From assembly GCF_020165495.1 (NCBI RefSeq), contig NZ_JAIUIE010000001.1, forward strand, positions 1,054,001-1,118,000: a stretch of DNA of 64,000 nucleotides. The letters run 5' to 3'. The position numbers and the translations under genes were made by a program. Positions 25,850-34,405 of the stretch are shown here, in pieces (within the stretch, counting starts at the first letter, position 1; each line of letters begins with the position of its first letter). The notes under the pieces were generated by a model. The model saw only the letters and a list, made by a program, of their open reading frames with translations, was not told where the DNA came from and ran no database searches. This DNA is from Mesorhizobium sp. BR1-1-16. GTDB taxonomy: Bacteria > Pseudomonadota > Alphaproteobacteria > Rhizobiales > Kaistiaceae.

Positions 25850-28476
25850 CCACTCCATTGCCGGATCTGAAGCCGCACGTTCCTCCGCCCGCGCCGGGCA
25901 GCGATTGCTGCGGGTGCTGCGAGGGTGTCGAGGCGACGACGCCGCTCGAGATCTTCAATCGTGGCGGCCTTTCAGAGGTCTCCTATCGCGTTGGAGAATA
26001 TGGCGACTTCCGTGCCGGCCTGCAGGCGGCGCTCTCCTCGTCGGCCTGGACGCCGCTCCGGGCACTCCACACACGCGACGAGGACGATTTCACCATCGGC
26101 CTGATCGATGCGTTTGCCTGCGCGGCCGATGTTTTGACGTTCTATCAGGAGCGCATTGCCAACGAATCCTGGCTCGAGACCGCGACCGAACGCATCTCGA
26201 TGCAGGAAATGGGCAGGCTCGTCGGCTATCGCCTCCGCCCAGGCGTCGCCGCCGAGACCTGGCTCGCTTTCGCGGTCGAGACCCCGCCGTCGCCACCGGC
26301 CGGTATCGGCAATGATCCCGGTAATTTCGTCACCGGCATGCCGGCCGCCATCAGCCTGCCGCTCGGGCTCAAGGTGCAGAGCATCCCCGGTCCCGACGAA
26401 AAGCCGCAGACCTTCGAGACTGTGGAGGAACTCGCCGAAGCGCGCCCGGCTTGGAACGCGATCCAGCCCTGGACCAGCGAGGCGCATGTTCCTGCGAGCG
26501 GCGAGAGCGAAGCATGGCTGGCCGGCGCTGCGACCCATCTGAAACCGGGCGATGCGGTGGTGCTGGTGGGGACGGAGTTCTTCCAGAACGCCGGCAGTGA
26601 CCGCTGGGATCTGCGTATCCTCACATCCGTCGAGCCTGACGCGGCCAATGACCGGACCCGGATTGCCTGGGCGCGCGGACTTGGCGCAACCAATCCTGCT
26701 AGCGCGCCGTCCGCGTTGCCATTCGTCTACGCCTTGCGCAAGCGCGCTGCGATCTTCGGCCACAACGCGCCGGATCCGAAGTTCATCGAGGGTTCGGGCG
26801 GAGCCTGGAGCCACTTCCACATCAACGGCGAGCACAATGCCGACGATACGAGCGGCGGCTCCGTCGATCTCGATAGCGTCTATGGCGATATCACCGCCGA
26901 CAAGCCGGGCAACGTCGCGGAGCGCAGCCTCGTCGTATTGGCCAAGGGCAATTACAACCGGCCGGACGAGAATTACCCAAGCGGGACCTATGTGGAACTC
27001 TACCGCGTTGGCAGCACGAGCGAGCTGTCGCGCGTTGACTTCGCCATGTCGGCGAAGGTGACCCGCCTGAATGTCGAAGGCGAAAACCTCCTCAGTGTGT
27101 TCTTCAACGCCGTCCGCCAAACGACGGTCTTCGGCAAGTCAGAGCTGTTGCCGCTCGCGTTCCGTCCGGTCACGACGGCCGTGTCGGGCAACCGCATTCC
27201 AGCCAATATCGCCGCGGACGGGCTGGTCGCCGGCCGCAAGCTGATCGTGAAAGGCGCGCGTGCGAGCGACGGCGCTTTGACGACGATGCAGGCGAGCCTC
27301 GTTGCTGTCCACCCGGTCGATGCGGCCCGGTGCGAACTCGAGATCTCCCCGTCATTGCCATCAACGCTGCGCCGCGACAGCATCGTCGTGCATGCCAATG
27401 TGGCGGGGGCCTCGCATGGCGAGACTGTGACGCAGGTGCTGGGCTCCGGCGATGGCAGCCAGAGCTTCCAGCGCTTCGAACTGAAGCAACTGCCCTTGAC
27501 CTACCGGGCGACGGCCAGCGAGACGGGCGCTGCCGCCGAACTCACGGTGCGGATCGGCGATGTCAAATGGAACGAGCGGCGCTCGCTCTATGCCGCGGGT
27601 CCGACAGCCAAGGCCTATGCGCTCGCCTTTGACGAGAAGGAGCGGCTCTTCGTCGACTTCGGCGACGGCGCCAGCGGCGCCCGGCTTCCAAGCGGCGTCA
27701 ACAATGTGCGGGCAACCTATCGCAAGGGCCTCGGCGGGGAGGGCAATGTCGCCGCCGGCCGTCTCACTCAACTGGTCAGCAGGCCGCTCGGCCTCAAGAG
27801 CGTCGCCAATCCGCTGGCGGCAGAGGGCGGCACCGACCCGGAAGATGAAAGCGCCGCGCGCCGCACTATCCCCCTGACGACGCGCACGCTCGGCCGCGTC
27901 GTCTCCGTGCTCGATTATGAAGACTTCGCGCGCGCCTTCTCCGGCATCACCAAAGCGCAGGCGGCGGTCCTGAACACACGCAACGGCCGGATGGTCGCCA
28001 TCACGCTGGCAGCGCCCGACGGAGCGGCACTGACGGAAGCGAGCCCGGTCTGGCAGAACCTTCTCGGCGCGCTGCGCGCCAGCGGCGACCCCCATGTCCA
28101 GGTGGCCTTGCTGCCCTATCAGGCGAGTACGTTCCGCCTCGGTCTGCGCGTCAAATGTGATCCCGCCTTCGAAGCGGCGCGCGTCTTGGCCTCGGTCGAA
28201 GCGGCGCTGCGCGCGCGCTATTCCTTCGCCGAGCGCCAGCTCAGCCAGCCTGTGCAGCAATCCGACGTCATCACCGTGGTCCAGAAGGTTCCTGGCGTCG
28301 TGGCGCTCGACCTGACGCGGCTCTATGGCGGCACGCGGCCCGTCGAACAGACGGCGGTTTCGGAGCAGGTGCGGCTGCTTGCCTCGCGCATGCGGGTCGA
28401 GAACGGCACCGCCAGACCCTCGGAACTGCTGACCCTCGCTGCAGGGCCGCTCGACTTGCTGGAGGAGATGCCATGA
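25846..28476 (+). CDS. Baseplate J protein 2 (gp6/Afp12-like)
   Basis: The 876-residue protein is the partner wedge protein: ALHTRDEDDFTIGLIDAFACAADVLTFYQERIANESWLETATERISMQEMGRLVGYRLRPGVAAETWLAF in the N-terminal half and a gpJ-like end (RRTIPLTTRTLGRVVSVLDYEDFARAFSGITKAQA). An N-terminal cysteine cluster, CCGCC (21-25), is unusual and may bind metal. It is similar in length and layout to the preceding gene, pointing to an old duplication. It overlaps both neighbours by 4 bp. Confidence 0.92.
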   Translation: MTTPLPDLKPHVPPPAPGSDCCGCCEGVEATTPLEIFNRGGLSEVSYRVGEYGDFRAGLQAALSSSAWTPLRALHTRDEDDFTIGLIDAFACAADVLTFYQERIANESWLETATERISMQEMGRLVGYRLRPGVAAETWLAFAVETPPSPPAGIGNDPGNFVTGMPAAISLPLGLKVQSIPGPDEKPQTFETVEELAEARPAWNAIQPWTSEAHVPASGESEAWLAGAATHLKPGDAVVLVGTEFFQNAGSDRWDLRILTSVEPDAANDRTRIAWARGLGATNPASAPSALPFVYALRKRAAIFGHNAPDPKFIEGSGGAWSHFHINGEHNADDTSGGSVDLDSVYGDITADKPGNVAERSLVVLAKGNYNRPDENYPSGTYVELYRVGSTSELSRVDFAMSAKVTRLNVEGENLLSVFFNAVRQTTVFGKSELLPLAFRPVTTAVSGNRIPANIAADGLVAGRKLIVKGARASDGALTTMQASLVAVHPVDAARCELEISPSLPSTLRRDSIVVHANVAGASHGETVTQVLGSGDGSQSFQRFELKQLPLTYRATASETGAAAELTVRIGDVKWNERRSLYAAGPTAKAYALAFDEKERLFVDFGDGASGARLPSGVNNVRATYRKGLGGEGNVAAGRLTQLVSRPLGLKSVANPLAAEGGTDPEDESAARRTIPLTTRTLGRVVSVLDYEDFARAFSGITKAQAAVLNTRNGRMVAITLAAPDGAALTEASPVWQNLLGALRASGDPHVQVALLPYQASTFRLGLRVKCDPAFEAARVLASVEAALRARYSFAERQLSQPVQQSDVITVVQKVPGVVALDLTRLYGGTRPVEQTAVSEQVRLLASRMRVENGTARPSELLTLAAGPLDLLEEMP

Positions 28477-30590
28477 CATCGCTGACGGCTGAACGACTTT
28501 ATACGCTTCTGCCCGCGATCTATCGGATCCGGGACGAGGCGGAAGGCGGGCCGCTGCGCGCGCTGATCGGCGCGATGGCCGAGCAATTCGCCGCGCTCGA
28601 GGAGAATGTCGAGCAGCTCTATGATGACCAGTTCATCGAGACCTGTGCCGACTGGGTGGCGCCCTATATCGGCGCGCTGATCGGCTACCGGCCGTTGCAC
28701 GGGGTTGCGCCCAACGTTGCCTCGCCGCGTGCCGAGGTCGCCAATACCATCGCCTATCGCCGCCGCAAGGGCACGGCGCTGATGCTGGAGCAACTGGCCG
28801 GCGACGTCACCGGCTGGCCGGCCCGTGCCGTCGAGTTCTTCGAGTTGCTTGCGACGACGCAATACATGAAGCATCCGCGTCTTCATGCGAGGGCGAGCGC
28901 CGATCTGCGCGACACGGCGGCGACGTTCCGTGTCGGCGGCGCGTTCGACAGCTTCGCCCATACGGCGGAGATGCGGGCGCCGGAAGGGGGTTCTGGACGC
29001 TACAACATCCCTAATATCGGCATCTTCCTGTGGCGCCTCGTGCCGCTCCGGCTGAGTGGCATTCCGTTGACGCCCGACCCGGCAGACGCCAGCGGCCGGC
29101 GCTTCCGCTTCAATCCGCTCGGCGCCGATATGAAGCTGTTCCGCCATGGCCTGACCGAAGACGACATCGGCCACCTCGCCGAGCCGATCAACGTGCCGGA
29201 ACCGCTCACGGTGCGGCTGGCCGCGCTCGGCGTGAAGGCGGCGCAGGCTGGTACCATCATCCCGCCAGACGAGGCCGGCGACGATGATTACGGCGCGGGC
29301 GAGAGTTTCGTGCTGTCCCGCGTTGGTCAGCCCGGCGCCGTGTCCGTGAACGATATCCGCATCTGCGACCTTCGCGACGTGTTCGATGGCGGCGGGGTCT
29401 TTGCCGGCTGGAACCATGAGGCGGCGGTCCTGCCCGGCTCGATCGGTGTCGACCCGGAGCGCGGGCGCGTGCTGCTGGGCGAGCCCGCCGATGGCCCGCT
29501 GCTGGCGACATTCCACTATGGCTCAACGCGCCCATTCGGCGGCGGCGAGTATGAGCGCGATCCGGCGGGCGCCGACCTGCCGCTGCAGCGCACAGTGAAC
29601 GGCGGCGCCGCGCTGCAGCCGGAGCTCGATGCCATCACGGGAGGAGGGCGCCTCTTGATCGAGGACAGCCTGACTTATTCCGGAACACCTGTGTTCGGCG
29701 TCGACGGGGAAAGCGACGAAGCGCTGCCCTCGCACGAGGTGGTCATCGCCGCCAAGGATGGCGCGCGTCCGCTGATTGCCTCAGGAAGCGAGATAACGCT
29801 CGACATCGGTGCGCGCGGCCGCCTCGTCCTCGATGGCCTCGTCATTTCCGGCGGCGCGCTGCGCCTGCCGGCGCTGGCCGGCAGCGAGCCGGTGGAGCTG
29901 GTGCTGCGCGACTGCACGCTGGTTCCGGGCCTGCGCCTTGAGACGGACGGCTCGGCGCTCTCGCCGGGCGCTCCGAGCCTTGTCGTCGAGCACCCATTCG
30001 CGAATGTCACGTTGGTGCGTTGCATCACCGGGCCGATCCGCATCGATGACGATGCCGAAATCAGCCTCGAGGACTGCATCGTCGATGCCGGCTCCGCCGA
30101 GGCGATCGCCTTCGCCGGGCTGGCCGACGATGAGCCCGGCGGCACGCTGACCGCGAAGGAATGCACGATCGTCGGCAAGGTTCGCGCCCGACGGATCGAG
30201 CTGGCATCGAACTCGATCTTCTTCTCCCGGCTGGGCGAGCCGCCCGGCGGGACCTGGGCAGCGCCCGTGCTGGCAGATCGCCGGCAGGAAGGCTGCATGC
30301 GGTTCTCCTATGTGCCGACCGGGTCAATCACGCCACGGCGCTATCGCTGCGTGCCGGACGAAGCGCATCCGGGCGTGCTGCCGCATTTCACATCCTTGCG
30401 TTACGGCGAACCTGCCTATGGGCAGCTTCGCCGCGTCACCGATCCATCGATCCGTTCCGGAGCGGAGAACGACAGCGAAATGGGCGTGCTGCACGCGCTG
30501 TTCCAGCCGCAGCGCGAGACCAATCTGCGCATCAGGCTCGAGGAATATCTCCGCTTCGGATTGAGAGCGGGTTTCTTCTACGCAAGCTGA
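28473..30590 (+). CDS. gpI-like baseplate protein with C-terminal parallel beta-helix
   Basis: Residues 1-190 match the tail protein family with P2 gpI character (LYTLLPAIYRIRDEAEGGPLRALIGAMAEQFAALEENVEQLYDDQFIETCADWVAPYIGALIGY). The middle carries FRVGGAFDSFAHTAEMR. From about residue 370 the sequence becomes a right-handed beta-helix (ALQPELDAITGGGRLLIEDSLTY ... ITLDIGARGRLVLDGLVISGGALRLP ... VELVLRDCTLVPG). gpI anchors tail fibres to the baseplate, so the extension may be part of a fibre or its attachment site. Confidence 0.85.
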   Translation: MTSLTAERLYTLLPAIYRIRDEAEGGPLRALIGAMAEQFAALEENVEQLYDDQFIETCADWVAPYIGALIGYRPLHGVAPNVASPRAEVANTIAYRRRKGTALMLEQLAGDVTGWPARAVEFFELLATTQYMKHPRLHARASADLRDTAATFRVGGAFDSFAHTAEMRAPEGGSGRYNIPNIGIFLWRLVPLRLSGIPLTPDPADASGRRFRFNPLGADMKLFRHGLTEDDIGHLAEPINVPEPLTVRLAALGVKAAQAGTIIPPDEAGDDDYGAGESFVLSRVGQPGAVSVNDIRICDLRDVFDGGGVFAGWNHEAAVLPGSIGVDPERGRVLLGEPADGPLLATFHYGSTRPFGGGEYERDPAGADLPLQRTVNGGAALQPELDAITGGGRLLIEDSLTYSGTPVFGVDGESDEALPSHEVVIAAKDGARPLIASGSEITLDIGARGRLVLDGLVISGGALRLPALAGSEPVELVLRDCTLVPGLRLETDGSALSPGAPSLVVEHPFANVTLVRCITGPIRIDDDAEISLEDCIVDAGSAEAIAFAGLADDEPGGTLTAKECTIVGKVRARRIELASNSIFFSRLGEPPGGTWAAPVLADRRQEGCMRFSYVPTGSITPRRYRCVPDEAHPGVLPHFTSLRYGEPAYGQLRRVTDPSIRSGAENDSEMGVLHALFQPQRETNLRIRLEEYLRFGLRAGFFYAS

Positions 30591-30614
30591 ACCAAGAGCT
30601 TCAGGAGTACGACC

Positions 30615-33600
30615 ATGGCGAATGACTTCTCAAGGGTTCGGCTCGATCCGCTGCTCGACTTTGCCGGCGTGGAGCTGAAGCAAGGCGCGGTCATGCTGGA
30701 TGCCGACGCCAACGAGCTGACGGCGATCCTCGATCGCCGGCTGCGTGCGCTCGCCAGTGATGTGCTGGGTCGGTCACGAGTGTCAGCGACGACGCCGGAT
30801 GCGTTCGAAATCACCCTCTCCGGTGCCGGACCTCTCATCGGCAAGGGCCGACTCTATGTCGACGGCCTCCTGGCCGAGAACCATGGCGCTGTGTCGCCTG
30901 CCGCTGCTGACCGGCTCTTCGACCCGCTGATGGGCGAACCGCAATTCGCCGGTCCGATTGCCTATGCCGCACAGCCTTACCTTCCCGCGGCTCCAGCGCT
31001 GCCGACCGCGGGCCGGCACCTCGTCTATCTCGATGTGTGGAACCGCGAAGTCACCCATCTGGAGCGCCCTGAGCTTGTCGAAACTGCCATCGGCGTCGAG
31101 ACGACATCGCGGCTGCAGACAGTCTGGCAGGTGCGTGTCACGGCCGATGTCGGCACCGCGACGACCTGCGCCACGCCGGACGAAGCCGTGCCGGGCTGGG
31201 ACGACATCATTGCGCCATCGACCGGCGTCCTGACGACGGGCACCTTCGAGGTCGCGCCGGTCGACGATCCCTGCGAATTGCCGCCAACCGGCGGCTATCG
31301 CGGTCTTGAAAACCAGCTCTACCGCGTCGAGGTTCACGATGGCGGCCAGCCCGGTGCCGGCGCCACCTTCAAATGGTCGCGCGAGAATGCCAGCGTCGGT
31401 AGCCGCGTCGCCAGCATGATCTCTGCCACGGAGCTGCAGCTGGAAACCCTCGGCCGCGACGATGTTCTCTCGATCAAGACCGGCGACTGGGTGGAAATCA
31501 TCGACGACGCGCGGGAATTCGCGCAAGTCGCGGGCGAGATGCGCAAGGTGACGGTCGATCCCGACACGCGGCGGCTGCAGTTCGCCCCGGCCTTGCCGGC
31601 CGCGATGCTGCCCGGCAACTTCCCCAACAACGATTTTCCCGATGCCCGCAACCTGCGGGTCCGGCGCTGGGACCAGGCGCGGCGCATCTTCCGCACCGGC
31701 CCGAACGGGACCACGGTTGAGGTGCAGGATCTCGACGCCGCCGGCTCGGCGGGCGTCATCGCGATACCCGCTGCCAACACGACCTTGCTCCTTGAAAATG
31801 GCGTCACGGTCCGCTTTGCCAGCACTGGCGAGCGCGGCTTCAAGCCGGGCGATTACTGGGTGTTCGCCGCCCGCACAGCCGACGCCGCGGTCGAAATCCT
31901 CGACGCAGCGCCGCCGCGCGGCATTCACCATCACTATGCAAGGCTCGGCATCTGGGACGTTGGCGCCGCGACCGTCACCGATTGCCGCAACCACTGGCCG
32001 CCCGAGGGCGGCGAGGGCCATGATTGCAGCTGCACCGCCTGCGTCACCGAGGCCTCGCATGCCGACGGCAGCTTCACCATCCAGGATGGCGTCAACCGCG
32101 CCGCCGAGACCGGCGGCACCGTCTGCATCGGTCCCGGCCAGTTTCCGCTGCGCGAACCTGTGCGGTTGAGCGGCGTCCGGTCGGTGCTGGTCAAGGGGCA
32201 GGGGCCGGCCACGGTCCTGGCGTCCGCCAGCGGCGCCTTCCTCATCCAGAACTCGATCGCTGTCGGGGTCGAAGACCTCGCAATGCTCTCGGTCGGCAAC
32301 CGACCGACCATCACAGTGCAATCGGCGGCGCGACTGTCGTTGCGCAATCTCATCGTCGTCGCGCTCGATGTGACCGGCGACAGCCGCAGTTCCGCCATCG
32401 CGCTGGAGGGCGCGCTGATCGAGGCTGCGATCCACGACAATATCGTGTTCTCCGAAATCGGCGTGCTGGCCAACGACCCGACCGCGCCGCGCGATCAGGA
32501 TGCGCAGGAGCCGATGTTGCTGGCGGCCGCGCTCTCCATCCGCGATAACCTTTTCCTCTGCAGCCGGCGGTCCATCGCTCTCGACGGGCGTGTGCTGCAC
32601 ATGTTTGCGACCGACATTACCGGTAACCACGCTTTGGCATCCACCGTCGCTGCGATCAGCACGCTCGGGGTCGGGCTCGCCGGTTCGCAGATGACGATTG
32701 CCGACAACTTCATCTCCGCCTCCGGCGCCGGCATCCGCTCCTCCTGCGAAGGCCTGTGGATCAAGGACAACAAGCTGCGCAATGGCGCCGAAAATAGCGA
32801 CACGGCCGGAATCGCGATCGAGCGCGGGCTGGCACGAGCCGGCACTGCAATGGCGCAAATTCTGGCGAACCAGATCGACGGCTATGGCGAGGCCGGCATC
32901 CGTGTATCGGCGCCGGTGCGCGATCTGATGATCAAGCTCAACATCATCGCCGCCTGCGGCAACGGTATCCTCGCGATCGGCCATTCCGATGGCGGCGCCA
33001 TGTCGATCGAGAACAACCATCTGCGCGATATCGACATGCGCCAGCGCGGCGAGGGCGGAACCGTCAGCGGTATTTCCGTGGTGCGGGCCCTTTCGGCCAA
33101 CATCGCCGGCAATACACTTCGCGCTGTCGGCACGCTGAGCGAGACCGCGCGCCTGCGCACTGGGGTGCTCACCGTGGCCGTCGAGCGCGCCAGGGTGCGC
33201 GACAACGAGGCGATCGCGATCGGTCCGACGGGGGACGCGCTCGGCCGCACTGGCGGCATCGTCTTCTCGGCGCCGCTGCGCGAATTCGAGGTTCAGCACA
33301 ACCGTATCGAGCGCGATGCCCGAATTCTCAACCAGGAAGGGGGCGGTAACTGGGTGGCGCTCTTCATTCAGGATGGCGGCGAGGTCGCCAGCACGGTCGG
33401 GACCTTCACAACCGTCAACCTGCAGAACGGTCGCGCCCTGGTCCTCAGTGCCGCCGGCGAGGCTTTCGTTGCGGATCTCGCGGTGGCCGATGACAGGCGT
33501 CCGAGCGGCTCAGTGCTCGGAAATACGTTCATTTCACGCGGAAACCAGCTCGCGGTGGAGATCAGCGCGCATCACTGCCTCTTCGGTGGCAACCGGGTCG

Positions 33601-33791
33601 AGGCGCGTCTCAATCAGAAGGAGGCGGTCGCGCTTCGCGCCCAGACGGCCGTGGTCTCAAACAACCATGTCGACGGTGGCGAGGCGTCGATCCGCCTGGA
33701 GGCGAAGGTCGCGACAGTCGTGGGCAATATCACGAGCGGCGTCATCACCAATGTGCCGGGGCCGTTCGTGCCCCTCAATCTGCGCTTCTGA
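30615..33791 (+). CDS. Large DUF6519/right-handed beta-helix protein, putative fibre or receptor-binding protein
   Basis: The 1058-residue protein starts with the DUF6519 domain (FSRVRLDPLLDFAGVELKQGAVMLDADANELTAILDRRLRALASDVLG), typical of large eCIS baseplate-associated proteins. Around residues 470-485 is a cysteine cluster (GHDCSCTAC). The rest, to the end, is a long parallel beta-helix of pectate-lyase type with repeated Asn/Asp-rich turns (ITGNHALASTVAA, IADNFISASGAGI, IKDNKLRNGAENS, ILANQIDGYGEAG). It is the largest protein in the window and lies at the 3' end of the operon, where host-interaction proteins are often found. Exact role unproven. Confidence 0.83.
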   Translation: MANDFSRVRLDPLLDFAGVELKQGAVMLDADANELTAILDRRLRALASDVLGRSRVSATTPDAFEITLSGAGPLIGKGRLYVDGLLAENHGAVSPAAADRLFDPLMGEPQFAGPIAYAAQPYLPAAPALPTAGRHLVYLDVWNREVTHLERPELVETAIGVETTSRLQTVWQVRVTADVGTATTCATPDEAVPGWDDIIAPSTGVLTTGTFEVAPVDDPCELPPTGGYRGLENQLYRVEVHDGGQPGAGATFKWSRENASVGSRVASMISATELQLETLGRDDVLSIKTGDWVEIIDDAREFAQVAGEMRKVTVDPDTRRLQFAPALPAAMLPGNFPNNDFPDARNLRVRRWDQARRIFRTGPNGTTVEVQDLDAAGSAGVIAIPAANTTLLLENGVTVRFASTGERGFKPGDYWVFAARTADAAVEILDAAPPRGIHHHYARLGIWDVGAATVTDCRNHWPPEGGEGHDCSCTACVTEASHADGSFTIQDGVNRAAETGGTVCIGPGQFPLREPVRLSGVRSVLVKGQGPATVLASASGAFLIQNSIAVGVEDLAMLSVGNRPTITVQSAARLSLRNLIVVALDVTGDSRSSAIALEGALIEAAIHDNIVFSEIGVLANDPTAPRDQDAQEPMLLAAALSIRDNLFLCSRRSIALDGRVLHMFATDITGNHALASTVAAISTLGVGLAGSQMTIADNFISASGAGIRSSCEGLWIKDNKLRNGAENSDTAGIAIERGLARAGTAMAQILANQIDGYGEAGIRVSAPVRDLMIKLNIIAACGNGILAIGHSDGGAMSIENNHLRDIDMRQRGEGGTVSGISVVRALSANIAGNTLRAVGTLSETARLRTGVLTVAVERARVRDNEAIAIGPTGDALGRTGGIVFSAPLREFEVQHNRIERDARILNQEGGGNWVALFIQDGGEVASTVGTFTTVNLQNGRALVLSAAGEAFVADLAVADDRRPSGSVLGNTFISRGNQLAVEISAHHCLFGGNRVEARLNQKEAVALRAQTAVVSNNHVDGGEASIRLEAKVATVVGNITSGVITNVPGPFVPLNLRF

Positions 33792-33813
33792 CGCGTCCAT
33801 CAAGGAGAGAGCG

Positions 33814-34326
33814 ATGCGCACCTTCATCGTGAAGTCGGGCCAGACACTGGCGGATATCCGTGCCGAATTGATCGACGGCCGCGTGAGCAAGGCCCAGAAC
33901 GAGGCGACGCTCAAGCGCATTCGCGATCTCAACCCCGAACTCAGCGCCGGCAGGATCAAGCCCGGAACGGTGGTGCTGGTGCCGGACGCGCCAGGCATCA
34001 AGCCGGCAGCGACCAAGCCAGCCAAATCCGATCCAGCGAGCATGCTGAACAGCCAGTTCGAGGCTGCCATCAAGGACACGCTGCGCCAGGTCGCCGCCGA
34101 CCTCCGAAGCCGCGAGGCGGAGCGCGCCGAACTCGCGGAGGCCTTCACATCCGATGCCTTCAAACGGGCACTGAAAAGCGATCAGGAACTCGGTGGCAAA
34201 GCGGAGCTCGCCAACAAGGCGATCGCCGAGGATGCGGCGGCCGACAAGGCGCTGGAGGGGGCGCTCACCAACATGCACGAAGCCGCGAGGGCCTCGATCG
34301 AGAAGCTCGACAAATTGCTCGGCTGA
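33814..34326 (+). CDS. LysM-like domain protein with helical C-terminus, last gene of eCIS operon
   Basis: The 170-residue protein begins MRTFIVKSGQTLADIRAELIDGR..., continuing LKRIRDLNPELSAGRIKPGTVVLVPD, a LysM-like fold. The C-terminal half (about 75-170) is helical and charged, likely a coiled coil. AAGGAGAG precedes ATG 33814; a longer in-frame opening upstream lies inside the previous gene. It closes the operon. A role in capping, membrane or wall docking, or fibre attachment is possible; none can be assigned. Confidence 0.75.
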   Translation: MRTFIVKSGQTLADIRAELIDGRVSKAQNEATLKRIRDLNPELSAGRIKPGTVVLVPDAPGIKPAATKPAKSDPASMLNSQFEAAIKDTLRQVAADLRSREAERAELAEAFTSDAFKRALKSDQELGGKAELANKAIAEDAAADKALEGALTNMHEAARASIEKLDKLLG

Positions 34327-34405
34327 CAACGGCTGAAGCTCGGAGTTGCGTCAGGTGTTATGATCGGCGCGGGCCCCGATCGACAAGCGGCGATCCCTTC
34401 CGCGC

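Noticed and set aside
30783-33299. An 838-residue minus-strand open frame opposite the DUF6519 gene
   Set aside because: The plus-strand gene has a clear domain and operon context; the antisense frame is a GC-driven shadow.
9963-34326. Prophage or R-type tailocin
   Set aside because: No capsid, portal, terminase, integrase, holin or endolysin; AAA+ ATPase, DUF4255 and DUF4157 are eCIS markers.
9963-34326. Type VI secretion system
   Set aside because: No TssJ, TssL, TssM, ClpV or Hcp/TssB-TssC pair; the sheath is of single-protein phage type.
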